A stretch of DNA of 64,000 nucleotides from assembly GCF_937898475.1 (NCBI RefSeq), contig NZ_CALEJS010000024.1, forward strand, positions 1-64,000, written 5' to 3'. This DNA comes from an uncultured Chitinophaga sp. (GTDB lineage: Bacteria > Bacteroidota > Bacteroidia > Chitinophagales > Chitinophagaceae). The notes beneath the pieces were generated by a model. The model saw nothing but the letters and a program-made list of their open reading frames with translations, was not told the origin of the DNA and searched no databases. A program made the position numbers and the translations under genes. Positions within the stretch are counted from its first letter, which is position 1, and every line of letters starts with the position of its first letter. Shown in pieces: positions 45,030-53,169 of the stretch.

Positions 45030-45383
45030 CTATTCTGCAGCGGCCTGGTGCATGATATGTACGCGGCTCCAGTTGGATAATAAAAACATCACTTCCCGCA
45101 GGGATTCCCCTTTTTCGCTCAATGAGTACTCCACCCTGGGCGGGATCTCCGGGTAGGCTTTGCGTATGATAATACCATCTGCTTCCAGCTCCTTGAGGCA
45201 TCTGGAGAGCACCTTGAGCGCAATGCTGGGCATTACTTTGCTGAATTCCCCGAAGCGCATGGGGCCTTTGAGCAGCAGCCAGATAATGGGCGGCTTCCAT
45301 TTACCCCCGATCACATCAATGGTGGCGGTGATAGGACATTCTTCCGCGCTGTGATATTTCAGCTGATTTTTTTTGATCTCCAT
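45030..45383 (-). CDS. HxlR family transcriptional regulator
   Basis: A 117-residue winged-helix protein with the family features CPITATIDVIGGKWKPPII near the N-terminus and RFGEFSKVMPSIALKVLSRCLKELEADGII in the recognition region. Cys16 sits in the conserved redox-type position. It is divergent from the SDR at 45494, with 110 bases between starts, and is the obvious regulator of that gene; many relatives respond to aldehydes or oxidants. Confidence 0.92.
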   Translation of the reverse strand: MEIKKNQLKYHSAEECPITATIDVIGGKWKPPIIWLLLKGPMRFGEFSKVMPSIALKVLSRCLKELEADGIIIRKAYPEIPPRVEYSLSEKGESLREVMFLLSNWSRVHIMHQAAAE

Positions 45384-45420
45384 GATTTAATACGGTTGGC
45401 AATTACAACCATTTGGTAAT

Positions 45421-45473
45421 TACTTGACATCCTGGTGACTACTTGACAAAAGTACAGTATTGGGATAAGTTTG
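45421..45473 (+). promoter_or_regulatory. SDR promoter with repeated TACTTGACA sites
   Basis: TTG at 45443-45445 and TAAGTTTG at 45466-45473, with a 20-base spacer, match the Bacteroidota consensus. TACTTGACA occurs at 45421-45429 and again at 45440-45448, 19 bases apart; the second copy contains the -33 TTG. These are candidate HxlR binding sites. Confidence 0.6.
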
Positions 45474-45493
45474 CAGTATAAATCTTTCAAAAC

Positions 45494-46093
45494 ATGAAAA
45501 TTATACTTGTTGGTGCAACGGGCACTATCGGCAAACATATCGCCAGCGCATTGGAAAAAGAGCACGAGGTGATTAAGGCGGGCAGCAAAAGCGGTGATGT
45601 ACAGGTAAACATCGGCGACCCGGCTGCTATCAAAGCCATGTACGAAAAGGTGGGCGCCTTTGATGCGCTGATCTGCGCAGCGGGCGACGGGCATTTCGGT
45701 CCACTGGAAAAAATGACGGACGCGGATTTCCGGGTAAGCGTGAACAGTAAGCTCATGGGGCAGGTGAACCTGGTGCTGATAGGTCAGCATTATATCAACC
45801 CCAATGGCTCTTTTACGCTCACCTCCGGCAGCCTGGGGGTAGACCCGGTGCCGATGGCGGCCTCCTTAAGCGCGGTGAACAGCGCCATAGAGGGGTTTGT
45901 GCGCGGGGCGGCCATCGAATTAAAGAACGGCGTACGGATCAACGCGGTAGGCCCGGGTGTGGCGGAAGAGTCGCCTGCCTATTTTCCTTTCTTCCCCGGG
46001 CATGAGCCGGTGTCTATGCGGCGGATCGCCCTGGCGTATGTAAGAAGTGTGCTGGGTGCGCAAACGGGGCAAACCTACCGCTTGCTGAGCTAA
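45494..46093 (+). CDS. short SDR-type oxidoreductase lacking the YxxxK motif
   Basis: A 199-residue Rossmann protein with GATGTIG near the N-terminus, ICAAGDGHFG in the NNAG position and RINAVGPG late in the sequence. Where YxxxK is expected the sequence reads ASLSAVNSAIEGF, with no Tyr and no Lys, a feature of a small SDR subfamily. Activity may rest on other residues or be weak. It is divergently transcribed from the HxlR gene and ends before a strong hairpin. Confidence 0.85.
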   Translation: MKIILVGATGTIGKHIASALEKEHEVIKAGSKSGDVQVNIGDPAAIKAMYEKVGAFDALICAAGDGHFGPLEKMTDADFRVSVNSKLMGQVNLVLIGQHYINPNGSFTLTSGSLGVDPVPMAASLSAVNSAIEGFVRGAAIELKNGVRINAVGPGVAEESPAYFPFFPGHEPVSMRRIALAYVRSVLGAQTGQTYRLLS

Positions 46094-46115
46094 ACGTTTA
46101 AACAGGGTATAACAG

Positions 46116-46155
46116 GACAATGCCAGGTTGCCAAGCATAGCAGCCTGGCATTGTC
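46116..46155 (+). terminator. long hairpin after the HxlR-linked SDR
   Basis: GACAATGCCAGGTTGC at 46116-46131 pairs with GCAGCCTGGCATTGTC at 46140-46155, 16 pairs with one G-U, around an 8-base loop. A short ATTT follows. It starts 23 bases after the SDR stop codon. Confidence 0.65.
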
Positions 46156-46261
46156 ATTTGGGGATCAATTGTTTGTATACTTAACATTTTTTTATATATT
46201 GGCAGCATAATCAGCTAATTACATGCAATTTGACCAATCTCCTATACTCATAAACTACTAG

Positions 46262-46936
46262 ATGTTCTATACCATACCTACTAAAGGGGGACTGGGTATT
46301 GAACTCTGGGGAACCTATGATGACCTGAATATACTGAATGGCGTTATCAGCAGGTTCTCGAATAATGAGCAGCTCAAACCAGTTCCCGGTTCGAAAAACA
46401 GGGATAAGATCATCAGCGGCCTGGCCTATGAGATCCGTCATGCGCTGCAGGGCAGCCGGCTTATCCGTGAATCCGCACTTTTTACCGGTGAAGCCGTTCC
46501 ACAATTCGGTTGTGAGATCTCCTGGCCGCATATGCTCTTCTCGCTGGTCGTGCTCCGGTATAACGCTCACTTTGTGACAGCCGGCAAACTGGAGCTGGGC
46601 ATTTTCCTGATGCTGGAGCACTGGCTGCAAAAATCCATGGAAGAATATGATCAGCAGGGCGCCACCCTTTTAGCCCCCTTCCTGGAGGGCGCCATACATG
46701 CCGCCAATCCCTGCCTGTATCAATATATGAGAAGTGTGAATATGGAGTACTTCCTGCTGGGTGGCGGGAAAGAGTCTTTCAGGAAACTGCCCAGGTTGTT
46801 GAAACGGACGCAGTACCCGGGATCTGCGTATGACAACTATATGGAGTTTCTAAGCAACGAGGCGGCCAGGCTGCATTGTGACGCTTCTGAACTGGAATTT
46901 GAAGAAGAGAATTCCCTTTATGAAATAGAATGGTAG
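46262..46936 (+). CDS. uncharacterised protein, 224 aa (possibly DUF6904-like)
   Basis: The N-terminus, MFYTIPTKGGLGIELWGTYDDL, and the helical GLAYEIRHALQGS segment match a small uncharacterised family that I recall as DUF6904, with low certainty about the name. No signal peptide is present. A 12-codon in-frame leader (ATG at 46223, stop 46259-46261) abuts the ATG. Its lone position next to a repressor-controlled SDR gives no functional clue; such soluble helical proteins are sometimes immunity-like, but that is a guess. Confidence 0.72.
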   Translation: MFYTIPTKGGLGIELWGTYDDLNILNGVISRFSNNEQLKPVPGSKNRDKIISGLAYEIRHALQGSRLIRESALFTGEAVPQFGCEISWPHMLFSLVVLRYNAHFVTAGKLELGIFLMLEHWLQKSMEEYDQQGATLLAPFLEGAIHAANPCLYQYMRSVNMEYFLLGGGKESFRKLPRLLKRTQYPGSAYDNYMEFLSNEAARLHCDASELEFEEENSLYEIEW

Positions 46937-46945
46937 CGATGGCGT

Positions 46946-47530
46946 TCAATTCAGACTATGCGGCCCGGTGGGGCCAAAGGCAGTGTCCAGCATAAAAAGT
47001 AGTATAGTGGCCAGCAGGCCAAGTATGATCAGCAAGGTCATTTCCAGCTGTGAGCTGAGTACAGAGCCGCTCAGCACTTTATGAGAATCTGTTTCAAGGT
47101 TCTTGCCCTCTCCTATCTGTATATTGCTCAGGCCGATGAGATCCGCAATGGTTTCACGGAATTCCGACTGGCTGCCCAGGCTATCCCCTTTTGCGGTCTG
47201 CGTGCGATAGCCGGACAGATGCGCTTTAAAGGAGCTCCATTTCTTCTTTTCATCCGGCGTCAGGTAGGTGGTTTCGTAAACCGTTACCAGGCTGTCTATT
47301 GCTGCCAGGTGGCCTTCACCGCCTGTCAGTTTCTGCTCATACAGGTGATTGGCAATGCGATGCAGGTAGGTAGCCGGCAGCAGGCGGTCTTTATAGATGG
47401 AGGAAATAGACTGATCGAGGCGGCTCATGTTTCTCCGCTCCCTTAAATTATTCAGCAGCACCAGCACGATTATGACGATAAACACGCAGCAGATCTTAAA
47501 CCTGGTGCCAACCTGGAAGAAGCGTTTCAT
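46946..47530 (-). CDS. four-helix-bundle chemoreceptor-like protein lacking the signalling domain
   Basis: A 194-residue protein with two hydrophobic helices (about 11-28 and 162-183) flanking a helical periplasmic region of about 130 residues. That arrangement matches the 4HB_MCP ligand-binding module at the N-terminus of chemoreceptors. No HAMP or methyl-accepting domain follows. Stand-alone versions occur in Bacteroidota and may be sensors or degenerate receptors. ATG at 47530 is preferred to the frame start nine bases upstream. Confidence 0.78.
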   Translation of the reverse strand: MKRFFQVGTRFKICCVFIVIIVLVLLNNLRERRNMSRLDQSISSIYKDRLLPATYLHRIANHLYEQKLTGGEGHLAAIDSLVTVYETTYLTPDEKKKWSSFKAHLSGYRTQTAKGDSLGSQSEFRETIADLIGLSNIQIGEGKNLETDSHKVLSGSVLSSQLEMTLLIILGLLATILLFMLDTAFGPTGPHSLN

Positions 47531-47624
47531 GGGCAGCATTTTCCTTAATATATCGCTTTTTAGCGAATAATTGCCCTTTCCCGGCGGTTTGCTGCAATAT
47601 GCTTTAAAATACCCACATAGATCT

Positions 47625-47885
47625 TTACCTGTGAAGGATGGCTATAAGTATAGAATTGATCATCCTTCCTGTATACACGTTCAGTTCAAGGTGTTGCCAG
47701 AAGGTCATGATATCATTCACCAGCCAGCCGTAGCCCACAATATCAAAGTCAAAAAAGGTAATGGAATCATTTTCGAAATGAAAGTTCCTGGGATCTGCAT
47801 TGCAGGTTTCCAACATCGTATCTACCAGAGATAAAAGTAGCCAGCGCGGTAGGGAAAAGATATACGAATACCCACTATATGGCAA
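47625..47885 (-). pseudogene. aminoglycoside/choline phosphotransferase-type gene remnant
   Basis: On the minus strand the run DPRNFHFENDSITFFDFDIVGYGW resembles the catalytic-to-metal-binding core of APH-type phosphotransferases (HGDxHxxN...FDFD). Only about 85 residues are open, with no ATG and no N-lobe or C-lobe. It is a decayed fragment sitting in the gap upstream of the SDR gene. Confidence 0.6.
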
Positions 47886-47902
47886 AAAAAACGGCTTTTC
47901 GT

Positions 47903-47931
47903 TGATTTGGCAAAAACAATCAATGATTTGG
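47903..47931 (+). promoter_or_regulatory. direct TGATTTGG repeats upstream of the SDR gene
   Basis: TGATTTGG occurs at 47903-47910 and 47924-47931, 21 bases apart (two helical turns). The pair lies just upstream of the promoter element at 47956. Direct half-sites at this spacing are typical of AraC-family operators, and an AraC gene lies 3 kb downstream in the same transcript direction. Confidence 0.45.
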
Positions 47932-47955
47932 ACAATTCGGCCAGTTCAAACGGAA

Positions 47956-47974
47956 GCACCTTTGTATTGTAATT
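47956..47974 (+). promoter_or_regulatory. shared SDR promoter element
   Basis: Reads GCACCTTTGTATTGTAATT. One base differs from the minus-strand element at 44946-44964. It contains CACCTTTG, one base off the TAnnTTTG -7 consensus. Confidence 0.6.
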
Positions 47975-48002
47975 AATTGATCACCTAAAATAAAAACAGG
48001 AT

Positions 48003-48839
48003 ATGGACACTAACAAAGTATGGTTTGTAACCGGCGCATCAAAAGGTCTGGGACTTGCCCTGGTTCAAACACTGATCGAAAAAGGCTACAAGGTAGCTGC
48101 CACTTCCCGCAAACAGGAACAACTGCAGGAATCCCTGGGCACCGCTGTCAACTTCCTGCCCCTGGGCGTTGACATTGTTGACGAAGCGAGCGTGAAAAGC
48201 GCAATCGCCAAAACCATTGAACAGTTTGGCGGTATAGACGTAGTAGTGAACAACGCAGGATACGGCCAGCTGGGTACCCTGGAAGAGCTGACAGACAAAG
48301 AATCCCGTGAGAACTTTGACGCCAATGTATTCGGTACGCTGAACGTGATCCGGGCTGCTATGCCGCATCTCCGTGCAAAAAAATCCGGTCATATCATTAA
48401 CATCTCTTCTATCGCCGGATTCCTGGGTGGTTTCCCTGGCTGGGGTATCTACAATGCCACAAAATTTGCAGTAGCAGGTTTAACGGAAGCCCTGGCTGCA
48501 GAAGTAAAATCACTGGGTGTTAAAGCCACCATCGTATACCCCGGTTACTTCAAAACCAATTTCCTCTTACAAGGTTCTCTGCGCCTGGCTGAAAGCCCGA
48601 TTGCTGATTACAAGGAAGCACGCGACCTGGAACATGTACACCAGCACGACATTCCCGGCAACCAGCCCGGTGATCCCGCAAAAGCAGCCCTGGCATTTAT
48701 CCAGTTGGCTGAAAGCGAAAACGCACCGCTGCATTTCTTCATGGGTTCAGATTCCTTCAACTTAGCCGGTGCCAAGATCCAGGGAGTACAGAGTGATCTG
48801 GCCACCAACGAAGCCTTAAGCAAGTCAACTGACTACTAA
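48003..48839 (+). CDS. short-chain dehydrogenase/reductase
   Basis: A 278-residue classical SDR with TGASKGLG (9-16), NNAGYG and the catalytic YNATK. It is preceded by the shared promoter element and the TGATTTGG repeats. A DJ-1 family gene (54 bases on) and then an AraC gene follow on the same strand. Substrate unknown, probably a carbonyl or sugar-derived compound. Confidence 0.93.
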   Translation: MDTNKVWFVTGASKGLGLALVQTLIEKGYKVAATSRKQEQLQESLGTAVNFLPLGVDIVDEASVKSAIAKTIEQFGGIDVVVNNAGYGQLGTLEELTDKESRENFDANVFGTLNVIRAAMPHLRAKKSGHIINISSIAGFLGGFPGWGIYNATKFAVAGLTEALAAEVKSLGVKATIVYPGYFKTNFLLQGSLRLAESPIADYKEARDLEHVHQHDIPGNQPGDPAKAALAFIQLAESENAPLHFFMGSDSFNLAGAKIQGVQSDLATNEALSKSTDY

Positions 48840-48893
48840 GCATTACTCATTATTAATCTTTAGGCATTATTCACAACTAAATAGTTTATAAAA

Positions 48894-49718
48894 ATGAATC
48901 TCAAACATTTGACCAAGTCTGTCACTAAACAGCTGGTGCTTATGCTGGCGCTCCTGGGCGGCATGACCACAGCTACCAACGCACAGACTACCGTGGAAAC
49001 CACATCAAACAATCACCAGGGCAAGAAAATACTGATCGTCCTTTCGGCGGCGGATAACTGGAAAAGAGCAGATGGCTCGGACTACCCTACGGGTTATTGG
49101 ACGGAAGAATTCGTAGTGATCCACAAAAGGTTTGTAGACGCAGGTTATACAGTGGAACTGGCAACACCCGGTGGTAAAAAACCAACGGCAGATCCGCACA
49201 GCCTGGATCCCAAGGTAGTAGGCGAGGAAAAAGCGGTTGCTTTTGCGGCATATCTCAAAAGCATCGACAGTGATCTGACACATCCGGTATCCCTGGCCAA
49301 AGCGAGCATTGCCAATTATGAAGCCGTGGTAATTCCCGGCGGTCACGGGCCCGTTGTGGACCTGTACCAGGACAAGGACATGGGCCGCCTGCTCGTTGCT
49401 GCGGATAAAGCTAATAAGGTGATCGGCACCGTATGTCACGGCCAGGCCGCCCTGCTGAGCGCCATGGACACTAAGGGTAAATGGCTGTTCAAAGGGCGTA
49501 CTTTAACCGCCTTCAGCGACGAAGAAGAGGTTGAATTTGGCACCGCCTCCAACGCACCCTGGCTTTTAGCCTCCAGGTTAAGGGAATGCGGCGCTAAATA
49601 TGAGAGAGGTGAAAAGAACTGGGGAGCATTTGTAGTGCGTGACAGGAATATGATCAGTGGACAAAACCCCGCTTCTTCAGAACCGATGGCAGACGCCGTT
49701 CTCGAAGCGATAAAGTAA
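48894..49718 (+). CDS. exported DJ-1/PfpI family protein (Hsp31-like)
   Basis: A 274-residue protein with a signal peptide (ending TNAQ, about 31). The nucleophile elbow is VCHGQAAL (Cys181, His182), and the GYWTEEF segment (Glu71/Glu72) supplies the acidic partner found in Hsp31-type glyoxalase III and chaperone relatives. Periplasmic location is unusual for the group. It lies between an SDR and an AraC gene, suggesting a shared response to reactive carbonyls. Confidence 0.9.
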   Translation: MNLKHLTKSVTKQLVLMLALLGGMTTATNAQTTVETTSNNHQGKKILIVLSAADNWKRADGSDYPTGYWTEEFVVIHKRFVDAGYTVELATPGGKKPTADPHSLDPKVVGEEKAVAFAAYLKSIDSDLTHPVSLAKASIANYEAVVIPGGHGPVVDLYQDKDMGRLLVAADKANKVIGTVCHGQAALLSAMDTKGKWLFKGRTLTAFSDEEEVEFGTASNAPWLLASRLRECGAKYERGEKNWGAFVVRDRNMISGQNPASSEPMADAVLEAIK

Positions 49719-49830
49719 GGACCATGCAAGGCAATGTTCACAGGAGCATGAAGGTTATACTTCATGCTTTCTGACATTGTGGCCCATTAGTGATTACAGG
49801 GATAAAAGCCCCATTTCTTTCTTAACTTTA

Positions 49831-50760
49831 ATGACCATGAAAAGCAAACAGGTTTATACCTTCAATACCATCAGCGAGTTTCACAAAATGAGCGGCCTGC
49901 CCGCCCCTCAGCACCCGCAGATCAGCCTGGTGGATTATGGCCAGGTAGCTTACCAGACGGACGAAAAGGAGATCCGCTGGCTGCAGAACTTCTACTCCGT
50001 GGGTTTAAAACGGAATATCAGCGGCAAATTCAGGTACGGGCAACAGGTATATGATTTTGACGAAGGGCTGATGTCTTTCGTGGCGCCCAATCAACTGGTG
50101 CATATCGAAATTACACCCAACGATGACGGTCAAAAGCCTTCCGGCTGGTTGCTGCTGATCCACCCGGATTTCCTGTGGAACACATCACTTGCAAAAACGA
50201 TCAAACAATATGATTTCTTTGGCTATGCCATTAATGAAGCGCTGTTCCTGTCTGAAAAAGAGGAAACGATCATCGTTGATGTGCTGAAGAATATCCAGCG
50301 CGAGTATGAATCGAACATCGACAAGTTCAGCCAGGATATTATCATATCACAGATCGAGGTGCTGCTCAACTATACCAAGCGTTTTTATGAGCGGCAGTTT
50401 GTGACCAGGAAAATTCCCAATCACCAGATCCTGCAACAGCTGGAAGAAGTGCTTACTGCATCCATGCAGGAAACCAGGCTGCTGCAGCATGGCCTGCCCA
50501 CCGTGCAGCAGATCGCCGGCCAGCTGAACCTCTCTCCCAACTATCTCAGCAGCATGCTGACCGTGCTTACGGGACATAGTACCCAGCAGCATATTCACAA
50601 CAAGCTGATTGAAAAGGCCAAGGAAAAGCTGTCTACCACTACCCTCTCCATCAGCGAAATCGCTTATGAACTGGGTTTTGAACACCCGGCATCTTTTACC
50701 AAGTTGTTCAAAGCGAAAACCAACCTGTCGCCTAATGCTTTCAGGAGTAGTTTTAACTGA
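49831..50760 (+). CDS. AraC family regulator, paralogue of the one at 43202
   Basis: A 309-residue AraC protein from the ATG at 49831; an ATG two codons later is equally possible. The sensor segment YGQQVYDFDEGLMSFVAPNQ and the C-terminal LNLSPNYLSSMLTVLTG and YELGFEHPASFTKLFKAKT closely match the 43202-44119 protein. It lies downstream of the SDR and DJ-1 genes and is the likely regulator of their promoter. Confidence 0.92.
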   Translation: MTMKSKQVYTFNTISEFHKMSGLPAPQHPQISLVDYGQVAYQTDEKEIRWLQNFYSVGLKRNISGKFRYGQQVYDFDEGLMSFVAPNQLVHIEITPNDDGQKPSGWLLLIHPDFLWNTSLAKTIKQYDFFGYAINEALFLSEKEETIIVDVLKNIQREYESNIDKFSQDIIISQIEVLLNYTKRFYERQFVTRKIPNHQILQQLEEVLTASMQETRLLQHGLPTVQQIAGQLNLSPNYLSSMLTVLTGHSTQQHIHNKLIEKAKEKLSTTTLSISEIAYELGFEHPASFTKLFKAKTNLSPNAFRSSFN

Positions 50761-50890
50761 TGGAGCGACTGCTGCAACGACATCTCCAACGCTTTTATAT
50801 CAGCATATCACGCTTATTATTGCCGCACCAGGATTATCTATCCACTACTGATCCTGATGCGGCAATTTTGTTTACCTCTCCACACAGATA

Positions 50891-50934
50891 TTGATAAATA
50901 TCAATGATCTCCCTGGCAGGGTCAGATACATTTG
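50891..50934 (+). promoter_or_regulatory. FNR-type box and promoter of the outer-membrane protein gene
   Basis: TTGATAAATATCAA at 50891-50904 is an exact TTGATnnnnATCAA box. A TACATTTG -7 element is at 50927-50934, which places the box centre near -42 relative to the expected start, the class II activator position. A Crp/Fnr-type gene lies at 53170. Confidence 0.65.
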
Positions 50935-50976
50935 TGATGTTCCGCGGAAAACCTAAACGAACTAAAACATCAACAA

Positions 50977-51894
50977 ATGCGACCTAACAGGAAATCTACA
51001 GCCATCAGGCTGCTGTTCATACTATTACCCGTATGCAGTTTTGCCCAGGGTTATATTGAAGGAGTCAATATAAGCTATGAACATATGCCGATGAAGATCA
51101 AAGCACATGGTGGCGATCAGACCTTCAGCGGCAACAACTTTAAAGTATCCAGCACCACCCCCATATTTCTCCGTCCCGACAAATCAAAGTACCTGCTGGT
51201 GGGCGCCAACCTGGAAGCCTTTAATTTCTCAGGCACACACCCCGCATTCGAGGTAAAGACCGTATACAGCATTTCCCCCACTGTAGGTTACAGCACTATG
51301 CTAAGCCGCAATTTCAACCTGACAGCCTTACTGACCCCTTTCCTGAACAGCGACTATAAAGACGTGAAAGGCGCTGATATTAAATTCGGCGCCATTGTAA
51401 GGGGCAACTGGAAGGTAAGCGATGAACTCAGCTGGCGAGCCATTCTTGGCTACAGAAGCCAGTTCTATGGCCCGCAGTATATCATACTGGTGGGGCTTGA
51501 CTGGCAGCTCAATGACAAATGGCGGATATTCGGCGATCTGCCCAGCAGTACCACCATCAGCTATGCAGTGAACGAAAAAGTGAATACCGGTTTTAACCTG
51601 TTTGTACAGCAGACCAGCTACCGGCTAAAGAACCAGGAACGGTACTTTGAATACAATACCGTGAACCCGGGGCTGTTTGCAGAATACTATGTCAGCCCCA
51701 GATGGGCAGTACGCGCTACTGCGGCATATACGCTGATCAGGAATATGGAGATCTATAACAAAGATGACAAGACAGACGGCTTTGTTGATTTCCTTGAGCT
51801 GGGCGACCGCAAAGATCCGCTCAACCCGGAGGTATCCAGCGGCCTTTCTTTCAAAATAGGGCTGAGTTACAGAATTGTTCCGGGCAAACGATAG
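50977..51894 (+). CDS. DUF6268-type outer-membrane protein
   Basis: A 305-residue exported protein (signal peptide ending SFAQ, about 24) with alternating amphipathic strands and an aromatic C-terminal end (LSYRIVPGKR), the pattern of a small outer-membrane barrel of the DUF6268 family. It has a promoter with a perfect FNR-type box and is followed 22 bases later by the FAH-family gene, probably in one transcript. Confidence 0.78.
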   Translation: MRPNRKSTAIRLLFILLPVCSFAQGYIEGVNISYEHMPMKIKAHGGDQTFSGNNFKVSSTTPIFLRPDKSKYLLVGANLEAFNFSGTHPAFEVKTVYSISPTVGYSTMLSRNFNLTALLTPFLNSDYKDVKGADIKFGAIVRGNWKVSDELSWRAILGYRSQFYGPQYIILVGLDWQLNDKWRIFGDLPSSTTISYAVNEKVNTGFNLFVQQTSYRLKNQERYFEYNTVNPGLFAEYYVSPRWAVRATAAYTLIRNMEIYNKDDKTDGFVDFLELGDRKDPLNPEVSSGLSFKIGLSYRIVPGKR

Positions 51895-51916
51895 ACGTTA
51901 ACAAAACAATCATTAC

Positions 51917-53083
51917 ATGAGCAGTATATTGATCAACCTGGCAGCCACCGGCTTCCTTACTTTATTACATATCCAGGTTGTTGCCGCGGCCATCAGCTGG
52001 AAAGACCGTTTGCAGCATACCGAGCATATGATAAAGCCGGTAACAGAAGCCCTTACCTTCAGCAGGTTCCGCCAAGACGACCAGGTACATATCATGGCAG
52101 TGCTGAACGATAATGGCGAAAGCGTAACAGGGGTAGACCTTAGTGCAGCATTAAACCGCTATGCGGAAAATACATTTGAGGTGATACAAGACCTCACATA
52201 TGACGATGTTGTAAAAGCTGTGCATAGCATCACGCATACAGTTACGGCAAAGTACCAGGATCTCTTACCCGGTGTGGCTGGTAATGCGCACCTGGCCATT
52301 GGGATCAACTATGCCGATCACGGCAAGGAAACCGGGCAGGTGAAGCCTTTTATGTTTCCCAAGTATGTGGATACCGATCCGGCCATCCATCACCTGCCAT
52401 ACACCCAGGGCTGGCTGCTGGATCATGAAGTGGAACTGGGCCTTGTGTTTCCCTCGGCAGTCTGTTCGCCCGCAGACCTGGATCATATTTTGGTTGGGTT
52501 CCTGGTGGTGAATGATTTTACAGACAGGGCTACCCTGCTGCGTAAAATGGACAGTAAAAACGTTACGGGCGGCAAAGGCTTTCCGGACGCCAAAAGCAAG
52601 CAAGGATTCCTGCCAACGGGCCCCTATATGGTGGTGCCCAGGGATTGGCGGGCCTTTGTGCAGGAACTACAGCTGGAACTGCAGGTGAACGGGCAGCTAC
52701 GCCAAAAAGGAAACGCCAGAGATATGGTCTGGAACATCGATAAGATCATTGAACAATCACTGGCTGTCAAAGGTGAAAAGAGATATGTTTACCAGGATAA
52801 AAATGTGCCCCTGTTTGAAGGGAACTGCATTCCGCCCAATAGCATTATCATCACGGGAACACCAGCGGGCGTAGTCTTTAATGCCCCGTCAACAGGTTTC
52901 ATTTTTGGCGCGGTCACCAAATACCTTTTTACCGGTAAGTTCTTCCGGGAAAAAATGCATCCTTACGTGCTGCAACAATATCTGAAAAAACAAATGAACC
53001 ACCAGGGCTATCTTAAACCAGGTGACCTGGTGGAAAGCAGGATCAGCTTCCTGGGAACAATAAAGACCAGCGTTGAGGAATAA
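51917..53083 (+). CDS. fumarylacetoacetate hydrolase family protein with N-terminal membrane segment
   Basis: A 388-residue FAH-fold protein. The metal-binding residues are Glu171 and Glu173 in LDHEVELGLVF and Asp200 in VVNDFTDR; the later GTPAGVVFN is the usual C-terminal family motif. The first 25 residues are hydrophobic (LINLAATGFLTLLHIQVVAAAI) and may be a membrane anchor or signal. An inserted region before the C-terminus (about 330-365) is not family-typical. It hydrolyses a C-C or related bond of a diketo acid by family inference. Confidence 0.85.
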   Translation: MSSILINLAATGFLTLLHIQVVAAAISWKDRLQHTEHMIKPVTEALTFSRFRQDDQVHIMAVLNDNGESVTGVDLSAALNRYAENTFEVIQDLTYDDVVKAVHSITHTVTAKYQDLLPGVAGNAHLAIGINYADHGKETGQVKPFMFPKYVDTDPAIHHLPYTQGWLLDHEVELGLVFPSAVCSPADLDHILVGFLVVNDFTDRATLLRKMDSKNVTGGKGFPDAKSKQGFLPTGPYMVVPRDWRAFVQELQLELQVNGQLRQKGNARDMVWNIDKIIEQSLAVKGEKRYVYQDKNVPLFEGNCIPPNSIIITGTPAGVVFNAPSTGFIFGAVTKYLFTGKFFREKMHPYVLQQYLKKQMNHQGYLKPGDLVESRISFLGTIKTSVEE

Positions 53084-53169
53084 ACGAAGAGGCCCGCTGT
53101 GCTGTCCGATGTAGATTTTTAAGTACATTTATGCAAAGCTTGCGGCTGGTGTAGGGCCCAGGCATACAG

